Part shown: piece by piece, positions 30,361 through 41,929 of the stretch
Layout of the letters: each line of letters opens with the position of its first letter
Position numbering within the stretch: position 1 is the first letter of the stretch
From: Persicaria tinctoria
Taxonomy: Eukaryota > Streptophyta > Magnoliopsida > Caryophyllales > Polygonaceae
Direction of reading: 5' to 3'
Assembly (NCBI GenBank): GCA_037127255.1
Contig: JBANSL010000004.1
Span: forward strand, 84,464,627-84,528,626
DNA: 64,000 bases
The notes under the pieces: model-generated
Told to the model about the DNA's origin: nothing
Database searches by the model: none
The model's input: the letters and a program-made list of their open reading frames with translations, nothing else
Position numbers and translations under genes: made by a program

Positions 30361-30742
30361 TCATTTTTCTGAGGACAAAACATAAAAAGGAAAGTCTAAG
30401 ACTGGCCATCGAAAATTGTGAGGCATTGGTAATGTTTTATTTTTGTCCTCTTGTCTTTGTATGTTCACTCAATCAATGCATTGAAACAACACAAATACAT
30501 GGAAACAAAAAAGCAAAAGGAGACATGCTCTAAAAAGCAACTACAAAGCATACAAAAAGCAAAAAAAACACCACAACAAAGCAACCAAAATCGAGTCAAA
30601 GAGAGTCACATGCTGAACATTGGCTTCTCCCCTTGCCATTCATAACCTCTTCCCTACATATTTAAAATCTATATATATCCTACCATCCATAACCTCTCCC
30701 CTTGCCATTTGTACCCATTCATAACCTCTCCCCTTCAACAAG

Positions 30743-31378
30743 ATGGAATATTCTTCATACCACAACGGCTTCTCGTCAGGCCTCCCTCCCCGCCCTGTCC
30801 CCATCAATATATCGTCCGATAGCTCGGACGAAGGGTATGAGTACATAGGTTAGTAACTTATTTTATCGGTTTAATATTCATTTTTTTTACTTGTATTCCT
30901 AAATTAGCTTGTCTTTGGTTTGTATGCAGCTCCAATGCCGGGGCCATACCGACCAAATCATAGAGTGGAGGTCATAGGGGCAGAAGCCGGGTTGCTAGGG
31001 TCATTGTATGAGGCGACGGTTCTAAGGAGAGTGGATCCTAGCCACTATGAAGTGGAGTACATCACCCTCACAGACGACAACAATGAGCCACTCACGGAAA
31101 TCGTGCAGGCTGGACGACTACGTCCACAACCTCCTCGGGTTAGGTTTCGGTTGGTCTACACAATCGATGACCGCGTCGATTGCCGCGCTCTTGATGGGTT
31201 TTGGACTGGTCGTGTCGTTGGGCAGGGTCAATGGCTTGGGAATATTCCAACTCATAGTGTCCACTTCCCGATGACCGGGGATACACATGATTATCGTGCC
31301 CGTGAGATGCGCCCACACTTCGAGTGGAATGGAAACAGATGGACCACGCAACCCCATTTTCGTTACTTGCTACGATAG
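30743..31378 (+). CDS. Agenet-domain protein carried by the CACTA element
   Basis: Two exons: 30743-30848 and 30930-31378, with an intron bounded by GT and TGCAG, giving about 184 codons. The N-terminus is short, polar and acidic (SSDSSDEGYEY). The rest matches a tandem plant Agenet (Royal/Tudor-like) module: VEVIGAEAGLLGSLYEATVL, YEVEYITLTDDNNEPLTE and LRPQPP, then a second repeat with VDCRALDGFWTGRVVG, VHFPMTGD and a final MRPHFEWNGNRW. Agenet modules in plant proteins are associated with chromatin and methyl-lysine binding. The reading frame is open in both exons. It lies on the opposite strand to the transposase and is divergent from it across the A-rich block. It could be a captured host exon pair or a long-standing element gene; I cannot tell which from one copy. 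Confidence 0.75.
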
Positions 31379-32367
31379 ACTACTATTTGAATGTGTTGCA
31401 TTGGTTTATCCGTACTGTTTTTTATGGCCTTCCTAGCTTGTTTGTTGGATGATTTTAAAAGTTTATGTCGTTGTGTAATCCTATGGTTTTATGCTACTGA
31501 TTGTGCTGGTGATGTTGATCTATTAATGTTGTATTATGGCACATTATTGTTGGTTTTATGCTACTGTTTTTTATGGCCTTCCTAGCTTGTTTGTTGGATC
31601 ACCAGTATGTAATTGTCATCCTTAAAATAGAGTGTCCATAAGACCATATCATTTACTAAACGATATGCATGCGACTAAACTCATATCTAACAGACAACCA
31701 AACAGAAGTGATGAACAACGAAGCCATTCAACACAAATTAATAAAATGATGAACAAGGAAGAAATCTTATAATGCTAAACCAATATTTCATAGGCTTAAT
31801 GTAGGAATTCACACAACCAAACAGAAGTATGTTTATTTCTCATAAGAATGCTTGTTTGAGAGTTTATTGTCAATGAGCTCATGAAAATCATGCTAACCCC
31901 ATAAGTACTGTCCGAAAGGCTATGCACAAATCTGTTCTTACTTTCGAAAAACAATTTTATTCTATTGAAAAGGGTGGTTGGTATTTTATGAGAAAGATCC
32001 AACCAAGTGAGTAGATAAGGGATGGAAATAGTCCCAACTAAGTGACAAGCATACTTGCGACTCAACTAAAGAATGACTCTATATGCAATGGATGACTGCA
32101 AGGATAGGAGCCAACAGTTTATAGTGATGAAATTTAGCCAAAGGTTGTTGCAAAAGACGGATTCTGCATTAAGGCAACTAGTTATAACAAATGAAATAAG
32201 AACATATCACACAGTACAAACTGTAGATATTACTCAAACACAAAAAGAGGATTTTTGCAACATAGAAATGTAGTTTTACAAGGGTTATCTGCCTTTTAAG
32301 TCCATAACTTTACCAAACTATGAGCAGATTAAAAAAAACAGCCAATGTGAATTTATCGGCAACTAAC
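31379..32367. other. non-coding CACTA interior, downstream of the Agenet gene
   Basis: This includes the likely 3' UTR of the Agenet gene, with a 35-bp direct repeat (TTTTTTATGGCCTTCCTAGC at about 31420 and 31567). No further coding motif was seen. Confidence 0.5.
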
Positions 32368-32464
32368 CTTAGAAAATATTCTTTGAAGATCTTTCAAGGG
32401 CTCTGTACGCTTGAAAAAAGACGCCAGATACTCCAGCAGCTCAGATATGTCCTCCTTGTACTGC
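32368..32464 (-). pseudogene. captured exon resembling splicing factor SF3A3 (SF3a60)
   Basis: A single exon bounded by AG on one side and GT on the other (minus strand) encodes about 32 residues with EDISELLEYLASFF, KRTEPLKDL and QRIFSK. This resembles the plant SF3A3 segment in which a Tyr-rich LEYL.. region is followed by FQRTEPLQDLDRIFSK. The rest of the roughly 500-residue protein is absent nearby. It is read as a gene fragment captured by the CACTA element. Confidence 0.5.
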
Positions 32465-32889
32465 CTGCAAAAACATAAGACAACCCAAACAATAAGAAAC
32501 ACTCATGGAGATAATAATAAGGGGAATATTTTAAAGCTTTAAGCAAGTTTGGTTAATATTACATTACCTACCCACCTACAACTTAAAGCTGACTTTTTTG
32601 GCACAACTTGTAAATTATTACCACAAAAAAGTCAGTTTTTAGTTTACTTTGGCCACAACGGTCAGTTTTAAGTTATATATATATACACAGTTACACTAAG
32701 TTTTAAGCAAGGACAAGAAAATTGATTCAAGGATAGTCCCATAAATATAATATTTTGAAGCTAATGTGACTTGAAGCCTTGTTAACAATTCATGCTTCAA
32801 ATGTGAGGAAAACATTAACAGATGAATATAAAATTTGGACATGACAAACATGAGTAAAAGGAAAATGAACTCACCTTGGAAAATCTTCA

Positions 32890-32988
32890 TCAGAAGTTGA
32901 ACTTGGGTTTCCCTGTCCTTAGTTTCCTGCTATACTTGATCAACTGAGTACCTATCCTCAAAGCAACAAGGACCTTCAACAAGTCAGC
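32890..32988 (-). pseudogene. captured fragment resembling a PRAF/RCC1-FYVE PH domain
   Basis: About 32 codons read ALRIGTQLIKYSRK then GKPKFNF and a stop. The start of the PH domain in plant RCC1/FYVE (PRAF) proteins has the pattern AL..L..G.QLIKY.RKGKPKF. A three-residue insertion (LRT) interrupts the basic stretch. No other domain of that large family is nearby. It is probably a second captured scrap in the same CACTA region; the assignment rests on a short match. Confidence 0.42.
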
Positions 32989-34640
32989 CAAAATAGACAC
33001 AATTGAGATCTCTTGATAGTTCACACAATCATTGTAATCACATTGAAAAGGGTGGTAAACTCAGCATCAAAAAAGTGTTGGAGAAGATAAAAAATAAATA
33101 TAACAATTTAAAAACACACTAAGAAATCTAGGAGACTAGGACTTATGAAACCTTCAAGTATATAAACTAATATCAAAAGTAATTATAAGAATGTAAAAAC
33201 ACTAAGATCAAAAGTAAATATAAGAATGTAAAAAGGTATTGGAGAAGATCATCGGAGAAACAAAGGCTGCGTAAAAAAATATGATGGGGTCAAACTTACT
33301 TAGAGTTGTTTATCAAAAGACTAATGAAATGTTATACACATGCTAATGCAACAAGAAAAAGTCGCAAAAGCCTCAACCCTTCTAAGAAAAACCATGAGCA
33401 TTGTTCATTAATCATCACCCTAGGTAGATATAAACTCACCAGTCCTTCACTCCTCCCCCCTCCCCCATATAACAGTTCTTACTGTCTCATTTTTTTAGTA
33501 TAGGACTTTTAGTTTCACCAAAATACCATAATGAAAGTCTGGCAGCAATATACCATGTCATATGTAGAGAGGAGCATTGTTCATTAATCATCATCCCAGG
33601 TACAGATGTAAAGTCATCAGTCCTTCCCCCCTTCCCCATATAACAATTATAATTGTCTCATTTTATAGTAGAGGTATTTTTGGTTTCACCATATTCACAT
33701 ACTGAAAGTGTGGAAATAATATACGTAAATCACACAGCAAAATCCTTCCTAAACGCTAAAGGTAGCCACTTGGCTATTCACAAGGAGATGACACTTGAGC
33801 TTAACAAATCAAGGGTCAAGAGTGTCAAACACAATTAGAGTAAGCTTCTCTCTCGTTCGTTTTCTGAGTCTCCATACACATGCTAACACCTAATATTGAA
33901 GCTATCAAACTAATGGTTCTATGCTTGCACCTTTTTTTTGCAAAAGCTCAGTGAAAATTATTAAAAAAAAACCAAATCAAAGCTCATGAACTGTGAACAA
34001 AAAGGGGAAAAGAGGAGAGTAATCATCTCAACTCAGAAGCTAATGTACTTACTTTAGATTCTCAACTGGAGATGATCGGCAAGCATATAGATATCGCAAT
34101 CTCACATTCTGCAAAGAGAAAAGAGAACAGAGGTATTAGGGCGAAGATTTCCGGATGGAGGAGGAAAAAAGAAAGCTCATATTATGCAATTGATGTCTGC
34201 GAAGTGGAAAAAAACTTGCAAATCAAAACCCTATTTCATTCCCCACATTCGGATCAAATCTGATAAACCCTAGATGGAGACAGATTACACAAATTCGGAA
34301 CAAATCGAGAGATTAACAAAGGTATTGACACAAAATCGAACAAACCCTTTCCCCACATTAAACCCTAACCAACAATATATTCCACTACCGCTTACTTCGA
34401 CACAAAATCGACCAAAGGAAGGGGGATTGAGTACCTGCTTCAGGAGATTCTCCGACGACCGAGACCGGCACCTTGGATGTCCACACTTTTCCACTGGCGA
34501 CCTTCGATCTACAGTCTCCGGCGACCGATGCCGACCTTCGAGCTGGTTAGGGTTAGGGATGACAGTGGGAGCGGCGTTCCTCTCTTTTCATCTGGTGTAG
34601 AGATACTGAGAGAGTGAGAGGTCGGGCTGGTTAGGGTTAG
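32989..34640. other. CACTA interior of unclear origin
   Basis: No recognised gene. A local near-repeat is visible: the segment with GAGCATTGTTCATTAATCATCA occurs at about 33396 and 33570. Between 34030 and 34620 the composition rises and looks like the 5' UTR or first exon of a captured host gene, but no motif identifies it. Confidence 0.4.
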
Positions 34641-34689
34641 GTTGTTTGTAATTGTAATTTTGTGTTTAATTTTTTTTTTCACCGAATAA

Positions 34690-35009
34690 AAAAGGTTGTT
34701 TTGCTACGGAGGCAACGGAGCCGTAGCAAATTTTAGAATCCCGCCTCTTTTTTGCGACGGCAGATGTGTGCCGTAGCAAATTGTCACCCTTGTTAGCTTC
34801 GGCAAATGTGTGCCGTTTCTACCACCCGTAGCAAATTATGTTTTTTTTTTGTGTTTAGCTATGGCAACATCACCCCGAAGCTACTGTTTTGATTTTTTTC
34901 CCATTTGCAACGCCTGCCGTAGCAACTTCCGTAGCAAAAGGGTACCATTGGCTACGCCTCACATCTGCCGAAGCTAACAAGGGTGACAAATTTAATTTTT
35001 TTTGTAGTG
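34690..35009. repeat. CACTA right terminus and sub-terminal repeat array
   Basis: Motifs GCCGTAGCAAATT, GCTACGGAG and CCGTAGCAAC repeat in both orientations, and the terminus is TTTTTTTGTAGTG. It mirrors the left array. Confidence 0.85.
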
Positions 35010-36924
35010 CATATCTCATACCTTAGAGGAAGGAACTGGGCGGATTATATTGCTGCATGTGAAGCTCTCAAAGGTCTCATATCCATAGTAGGTATAAGAT
35101 TTAATCTCAAATGTGTGTTTAGTGTTGATGAGGTTTGATAAAGCATTTGGAAGCACATTCTTATGATTTCCACCCTGACACAACCATTTAAATGTTAAGA
35201 ATATCATTGGCATATAATAATTGGTTCAACTTAATGTAAACATACTTCTATCTCCTTTAGCAAGGTGTCAGCAGTTGCCTTCACTAATTTCTCAACAGTT
35301 TTGTCAAATAGGGTAACAATTGTAGAAGCAGTTTCATCTTCTATCTCAAGCTGCAATTTGAAGCAGCGATTCACACATACAATGGTAACCATTGGTATGA
35401 AAATGTGGTTATTGTTAAATTAAAGGTTGTAAACCGGAAAAGAAACCCATATACCTTGGTTTTGGGAAACTAATAATTGTTTCGCATGTTTCGCATCGAA
35501 AATTTCCATCATGGGGCGATACGCCTTTCTTGCATTTGCCACTGGTACATGCAAAATAGTGTCACTTGGTTTGTGTACGAATACTTGTAATTCGTACATA
35601 GCATTCAAAGGTTACATCCTGTAGGGCAAGCCATGTGATATTATCAGGCATTGGTTTTCTTTTTTGACATTGAGATGTAGAGTTAGATTGTATAGTACCT
35701 TATTTTTTTTCCCCTCCCGCACTCCAATAGATCTAACAATGACCCTTCTATTATTTGATTTTCAGCATTGTCAACGGAAATGATCTCGACATGGTTGTAA
35801 TCATAGGGAAACAAAATTGTTAGTAGGCTGCAGAAGTTGCAATAAAGGTATATATTTTCTTTAATAAGCATAATATGCATTAATTCTAGTAATTGAGGAA
35901 TAAGTTCAGACCTTATTCGGTTGGTGAATTCCAGTAATTGAGGAATATAGTTCCCATCAAAGATTTGTGTTGATGTAGAGCTTGAGAGACATATCTCATC
36001 TACACATATTATGTTACAACGTTTTGAGATTAATCATGAATTCTAAAAATAATATTATAGCTTTAGGTGGGCATCAAATACCATTAAATTCCTTCACATT
36101 CATTGCAACCAATATGATGTTGTACTTCACATCATTCGCAGATTTATGTCTTAAAAGCTCATCTCCCAAGTTCTCCCATAAAGTCACTCTGACCTTTCGA
36201 CCCCTGTATTGTAGAGCTAAACATTAATTTTCCATAGGCAACTGAGTAGAATTGGAGGCATCTAACTGAAAAGTATATAAAGATTTACCTTTTATTGACT
36301 AAATGGAAATTCAGTGTGGTTGAGGTACCGGTCAGTTTTGGCGCCTTTGCAACATTAGTCACACAACCTATGACATCTATATTGGACTCAAGGGGAAAAC
36401 AATTAATGTTTCATAAAGCACACATCATAACAATTAACCAAGAATCTTTAATGTAAACCTTACCAATAAGGTATTTCTTCCATGTAGGCTGAAGATCCTC
36501 AAATTCGACCAAATGAAAAGGGTATCGAACAAATCCATTATTTATTATCTTTACTTGGTCAACAATTGAAGATCCTTGAAGTTCAATCATATGAGCATTG
36601 TTTCTAATAATATGAAAGTCGGCCCTATTAGGCAGGACATTGAAACCCTTTATTCGATAGACAAAACCTTCTTCTAACTTGTGGATGACAGAAGCAGCAA
36701 CCTTACTCTTCACATAACCGTGTATAACATTTCCCTAAATAAACAAACAACAAAGCAATAGTTAATAAATAGCCACAAAAGTATACATATGTATATGAAA
36801 GTATATACGTACACACATATATAGTAGTGTAATAATATTAGGTGACATACCTTGTTATCAGATAGGATGAAGTCAGTGCTCATATATCTCCCATAAACAT
36901 TCAGAACATCCCATTTTCGACTAA

Positions 36925-37056
36925 CCATGACTTTAATCTCAACATCAACCCCTTCAGTGAGTTCATTGATTGGAATGCATACTGTCTCACCCATGACTTT
37001 AATCTCAGCATCAACCCCTTCAGTGAGTTCATTGATTGGAATGCATACTGTCTCAC
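36925..37056 (-). repeat. 66-bp in-frame tandem duplication at the RPA N-terminus
   Basis: Units 36925-36990 and 36991-37056 differ by only a few bases and each encodes 22 residues (ETVCIPINELTEGVD...). The predicted start codon (36994) lies at the unit junction. Upstream of the outer unit the frame meets a stop with no earlier Met, so the outer copy may not be translated. Confidence 0.8.
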
Positions 37057-38133
37057 TCTTGACTTTTGTTTTGTTGTATTCGAATCAAGAAAATGTGAGG
37101 AGAAGCAAGATTTCCAGAAGAAACCTGTAACACATTGAGGTGGGTGAGAGTCTGATCCAATTGCTTTCAGCTTTTATGCAATGAAATCGAATGTCACATT
37201 CAATACCAGAATACAAAAAGGTGGTGGTTTTTTGCGTTGAAGTGGTTAATACCCAGAACACAAAAAGGTGGTGGTTTTTTGCTTTCAAGTCTGCACATCT
37301 GGGCTCTTTAAACATGTTGTTTTTTTCCCCTTCATTTGCAAGTGGTTAATACGAATAACACAAAAAGGTGGTGGTTTTTTGCCTTGAAGTCTGCACATTT
37401 GGGCTCTTTAAACAGGTTGCCTTTTTCCCTCTTCATTTGCAATTAAATTAGGGGATACAAAAAGTTGGAAGTTACATATTACGTTGAAGATGAAGGGGTT
37501 GTTTTGTCCCGCTTAAGTTGATTTTTTATTTTATTATTTGCAACTAAATTAGGGGATACAAAAAGTTGGAAGTTACATACGTTGAAGATGAAGGGTCTGT
37601 TTTGTCCAGCTTAAGTTTATTTTTCTTTTTATTATTTGAATCAATTCCTTTTACAGATGATGACGATGTTGTTTTGCACAACTTAAGTTTTCCCTCTATT
37701 ATTGAATTGTTGTATTAGGCATATATGTATATATGTATATATGTATATATGTGTGTGTGTCTAATTAGAGTAAAGACGGAAACGCCCATCAAAAGAAAAA
37801 AATAAATAATTTTAAATTCATACTTTTAGGGATAAATCAGACATTACACTATATTTAATCTGAACCGTTGAAATCATATAAAAATAACAGTGAACAGCTA
37901 TGATTCGTTTGGAAAGCAAAAGTAAGGGAAGTAGTTGAAATGGAGAGCGAATGTAGGCCGTAGATAAAAACACATATAGTGAATCAACGGCCAGGATTGC
38001 AAACACTCTCCCTCGTGCATCCACTACTTCACTACTTACAACCATTATTAAAAACCAACATAAAACAACAACTGTCATTCTTACCAACCTATTTCTCCAT
38101 CTTCAAAACAAGGCTAAGTTTCACTGTTTTAAG
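37057..38133. repeat. 5' flank of the Helitron RPA gene with local direct repeats
   Basis: The phrase CACAAAAAGGTGGTGGTTTTTTGC recurs three times (about 37210, 37260 and 37360). A segment starting GGGATACAAAAAGTTGGAAG occurs twice (about 37453 and 37554). A TATATGTA microsatellite lies at about 37722-37755. The Helitron 5' end should be in this interval or further right, but no convincing TC terminus could be assigned. No coding region is supported. Confidence 0.55.
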
Positions 38134-39134
38134 TTATGTTTCGAGCTCCTTATTCCGAGCCAGCACGACTTCGTTCTCCCGGTCCAACACCTTGATGGCT
38201 TCTTCGCTATCTGAGATCATCTTATCTTTATCCACCTTCTCCTCCATCAAGGTCTTAATGTGGTTTTCCAAAGCCACAACCTTCTTCGTCATCCGCTCCT
38301 CATAGACCCTCCTCTTGGCTTCTACTGTCCTCTGCTCGTTTGAAATCCTTCTAATCTCTTTCCCCTTCTCCTTGATTAAATCGGCATACTTGGCTTGCTT
38401 ATTTTTTTAGCTCTTTCTAAAGACTTGGTTTTCTTCCAGAGGTTCAAAAGCATTCCCTCCACCTCACTTAATCTCACCTTCTCGGTCTCAATTGCTCCAA
38501 TTTTGCCCTCCAACTCCGCCACTATTTTCTTTTCGGCCTCTAGTAAATTGTTCACCTTACAACGCTTCTCATATTTGTCGAGTTTGTGCTTTTGCATCCT
38601 GAATATTTCTTTCTCCAAAGAACACTTGTCTATTAACAGATTGTGATACTCCTTTTACAGGATGTTATTATTCTTGGCTTCCTTAGCCATCTGTTCCTCC
38701 AAATCCATCTCTGTTTGACGTTTTTGCCTCTTCAAAGCAACATTCCTTATCGATAACTCCGTGTTTTCTTCCTCCGGCTTCTTGTTTCCCTCCTCCATCT
38801 TGGAGATCATAGCAGCCTTGTCCTCCAAGTCGGCTTTGAGATCGATCTCTAGCTGAGTGCATTTCTCCTTCTCCTCCCTTAACTTCGCCTCCGTGTCTCC
38901 ACACTTGTTCTTCGCTTTGTCCACCAAGTCGGCCAGCTTCTTGTTTTCCTCCTCCAGCTTCTTCTTTTCCTCCTTTAGATTGGAGTGCACCTCCCTTAAC
39001 TTCGCCATCTTCACTTCTAACAACATGGTTTTTTCCTTATTCAGTTTATCACGTTGTGCATCCAATTCCATACACCTTTTGACCTTTTCCTTATTCAGTG
39101 TATCATATTGTGCATCCAAGTCTGCACACCACAT
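38134..39134 (-). pseudogene. coiled-coil protein ORF, broken
   Basis: About 330 codons of almost continuous heptad-type, Lys/Glu-rich sequence (KLREVHSNLKEEKKKLEEEN, KQRQTEMDLEEQMAKE-like segments, VRLSEVEGMLL). The frame is interrupted by an in-frame TAA at about 38656-38658 and by a frameshift at a run of A residues (about 38401-38407). After each break the coiled coil resumes (EYHNLLIDKC; YADLIKEKGKEIRRIS). The N-terminus has a repeated LDAQ-D-LNKEK unit that runs back into a (ATGT)n tract. No diagnostic domain allows a name. It may be a host gene remnant or cargo of the neighbouring Helitron. Confidence 0.6.
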
Positions 39135-39148
39135 TTTCCTTATTCAGT

Positions 39149-39203
39149 GTATGTATGTGTGTGTGTATGTATGTATGTATGTATGTATGTATGTATGTAT
39201 GTA
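39149..39203. repeat. (ATGT)n microsatellite
   Basis: A tetranucleotide array directly upstream of the coiled-coil ORF. Sequence just before it (TTCCTTATTCAGTGTAT) is a third copy of the coding LNKEK unit. The array has therefore grown inside that repeat. Confidence 0.85.
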
Positions 39204-40239
39204 TATACGTACGTATGTGTCTTTTTTCCATTTTGTAGCTTTTAAGAAGCATGTTATTGTTATGAATGACATGTATTCAACTTCAACGAACAAACATCGT
39301 CGATCTTAAATTAATTATCAATTCAGCAATAAAAACCATAACTGACAACTTGATTACGATTTTTCCAAAGCTTATACCTTTAAGCCTAAACCCTATAAAC
39401 TAGTTTTCTCGTGATTTTTGTCTTGCTTGTTGAAGCCATATATGCATATTACATTTCCAGACCCACCTATAGAAACCATCGGCACTCGATCTCGAACTCA
39501 AGACGTCGTGCACTCTGCTTGTTTCATTTTCTGTTGCTTTATGTGTTCAAGTAAAACGGCGTCGTTTGAGTAGTTGCAACTAACTCACGAGCCAAGCTTC
39601 GTCTTCCTCCTCTGTGCAAATTGGAGCCTCTGCTCCTGTAACGAACTAATCAATCAATTCATTCATTCTCTCGGTTCTGCTCTTTCTCTTCATTTTCGTT
39701 TCTCTTTTCTCCCTTTCGAACAATCTGTAATTAAAATCAAATCAAATGAATTCATTAGTCATCCAATTAATTATACCTTAAGTATATATTGGTAGCTATT
39801 CATTCCACTAATATATAACGGACTTTGATTTTGGCATTGTCTTATAAAATGCACTTATAAGGTATCTTTTAATTTATGTGCAAGTGCAAAACTAATGTAC
39901 ATATGTGGCTATACTGCGCGCAGGAGTAGACCCAAGTTAACATGTTCTTGGTAACATACTATTTTTATAAATTAGAGGGAAAAAATTATGTGTTTACTAT
40001 TTTACCCTCTAAAATCTAAACCTTAATCTTGAGTTTTGAGTAACATGGCATTGTGTATGTGTTTTTACTATTTTATATATGTATATATGTATATGTGTGT
40101 GTTTTTATTTTGTAGCTTTTAAGTAACATGTTATTATTATGTATGACACGTATTCAACTTCAACAAACTCATATTTCAAGTATTTGTAAATTAAGTTGTA
40201 TTCACCTTTCAATTTTATTAAAAGTAATCATAAGTATAA
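39204..40239. other. intergenic sequence with dispersed repeats
   Basis: A segment around TTTTGTAGCTTTTAAG...CATGTTATT occurs at about 39230 and again at about 40110. A second phrase, ACCCTCTAAAATCTAAACCTTAATCTT, is shared between about 40008 and 44946. No gene is recognised. Confidence 0.5.
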
Positions 40240-40302
40240 TAATTTCACAGATTGGGCACCCGCTCTACCTGCATCACCCGCACAAGTCGGATGAGGGGGG
40301 AG

Positions 40303-41030
40303 AGTTTTGTGGGTGGAGTGGGTGGAGTTATTTACCCGCGGGACGGGTGATGAAATGAATTTATCCAGCCATAACCCACCTCATTTCCAACGTACCCGGC
40401 CTAGTTGATCAAAAGCGGGAGAATTAGAAGTTGGCTTGGAACATTCGACTTCTCATCGTTGCCTACTCCGTAGGTTGAGTGGTTATTTCATAGAATATAT
40501 ATGGAATTCGAATATTGATTAGTTGCTTATCACATATGTTTTGCTTCGTAGGGAATTGTTGGATCCCGGTTAATGGTAAATGCGGTGGCATGCATGGTGT
40601 GTGCAACTTAAAGGCCAACTCTATGTCTCAACCTTCACTCCGTTAATATTGAAGGTTCACTGAACATAAACTGACTTACAAACTACATAAAACTGACGAC
40701 GTACTCCTAGCAATGTACGGCTTAGGAATTCTAAATTAGCTTACACTTACACAAACATAAACTGACTTAAATTACATCTCAACTGGATTCAAGTTTGATA
40801 GTAGCACTGACTTCATCATTGTTATAACTTCAGTTGCGCTGGTCTTCAACTCCTTGGCCTTCCCCCACATGACGGAGTATAGCCCAATTATGATAAGGGC
40901 TCCTCCTAACTAGCATACTGCATCAAGCAAACCAATAAATTAGATTAATCAATCGCCTATATCAACATGTATTCGTATGTCATATACATATACATATGTA
41001 CATATACATATATATTGTTTTATATATGTG
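40303..41030. pseudogene. rearranged WAT1-type transporter fragments, copy A
   Basis: This is a direct duplicate of 43155-43870. Plus-strand pieces resemble WAT1-related (EamA/nodulin-MtN21) exons: an HKW-like GNWKLAW segment at about 40415-40470 and GIVGS... at about 40555-40650. They are followed by a minus-strand final exon (about 40925-40790) with GGALIIIGLYSVMWGKAKELK, preceded by an in-frame TAG. The mixing of strands within one unit shows that it is a rearranged relic. Confidence 0.65.
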
Positions 41031-41831
41031 TGCCTCCCTAAGTGTATAGCTCCTCATTCAACCCGTGACCTTTGTTTATACACTTGCACCGCATGTAGGT
41101 GTGTATAAACAAAGGTCACGGGTTGAAACTATTATGCGTAAATATTCAATTTAAAACGTTATACAGTAGTAACTAAACTGAGAATACATGTATATATATA
41201 AAAATACCTATAAATTAGTATTGGAATCTCTTTAGCCAACAATCTAGGGAGATAATGAACTACGGACACTTGCAATTGCTCCATGTCGTATATCCTGAAA
41301 TTATATTAATTCATTAGATTAATTATGATATTTTTGTGACGATTTTTTAAACGAAATCATTATAGTGACTTACTTGCTACATATATCCCAACGATCCCCA
41401 AGATTGGCATGCAATGCAATATGCACATTCCTCCTATTCATATAGGAGGTTACTTTTAGAATCCAGCAAAGATCCATGAATGCCAACTCGTTGTTCGTCT
41501 AACATTTTTCAAAAAGAATTAACAAAATATTAGTTTAATTTCTTATACTAAACTAAATAAAATATATAAATATAAAATTATTCTCAAATGTAATTAAATA
41601 TTATATTATATTAGCACTGGAAGGGTCAACCACACTCTCAAGGTAATTCATATGGCAATTTAAGTTTAGATTTGTTGAATAGGGGTCTGTATACCCCCGG
41701 CCAATTTCCTGCGTCAGCTGCCTCGAAACCTCTTTGCAAGGTGACGTGAGCATTCCAGTTGCGAGATACTCTCTCCGAATCTTGAATAATGTAGAGAGAT
41801 AGAATTGATGGCAATTTCATTCATTAGACAA

Positions 41832-41833
<2 letters not shown>

Positions 41834-41926
<93 letters not shown>
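41834..41926. repeat. (TA)n microsatellite
   Basis: About 46 TA units abutting a MITE on its left side. A shorter TA run (42312-42339) abuts the right side. Confidence 0.93.

Positions 41927-41929
<3 letters not shown>

Larger units (their letters stand above)
21975..35009 (-). mobile_element. CACTA (En/Spm-type) DNA transposon, 13 kb, complete ends
   Basis: The left end reads CACTACAAAAAA and the right end TTTTTTTGTAGTG, the diagnostic CACTA termini. CAT flanks both sides (21972-21974 and 35010-35012) as the expected 3-bp target-site duplication. Sub-terminal regions (21990-22440 and 34690-34990) are packed with GCTACGG/CCGTAGC motifs in both orientations, the usual binding array for the TnpA-type protein. 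Inside are two minus-strand transposon genes, a plus-strand Agenet-domain gene, an A-rich repeat block and captured gene scraps. It lies in an intron of the Helitron RPA gene. Confidence 0.95.
16067..36994 (-). pseudogene. Helitron RPA70-like gene, split by two transposons
   Basis: This encodes a single-stranded-DNA-binding protein like the RPA large-subunit proteins carried by plant Helitrons. Exons read leftwards: 36994-36851, 36734-36464, about 36390-36289, 36203-36082, about 35990-35911, about 35800-35700, 35618-35455, 35350-35246, 35174-35022, then 21872-21838 continuing at 16271-16229, and 16142-16067. The first two give the N-terminal OB fold (VSRKWDVLN, then a VIHKLEEGFVYRI segment). 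Exon 4 has GRKVRVTLWENLGDELL. Exon 7 has the C4 zinc finger (CTSGKCKKGV and FRCETCET), and exons 8-9 the C-terminal OB fold (EIEDETASTIVTLFD). An in-frame TGA sits just before the zinc finger. The CACTA element occupies intron 9 and the LTR element interrupts exon 10. Exon 5 and 6 boundaries are approximate. The structure points to the original Helitron cargo rather than a host RPA gene. Confidence 0.8.

Noticed and set aside
37818..38010. Possible inverted repeat around ACCGTTGAAATC / GAATCAACGGCC
   Set aside because: The match is only about 15 bp and imperfect; no target duplication was found.
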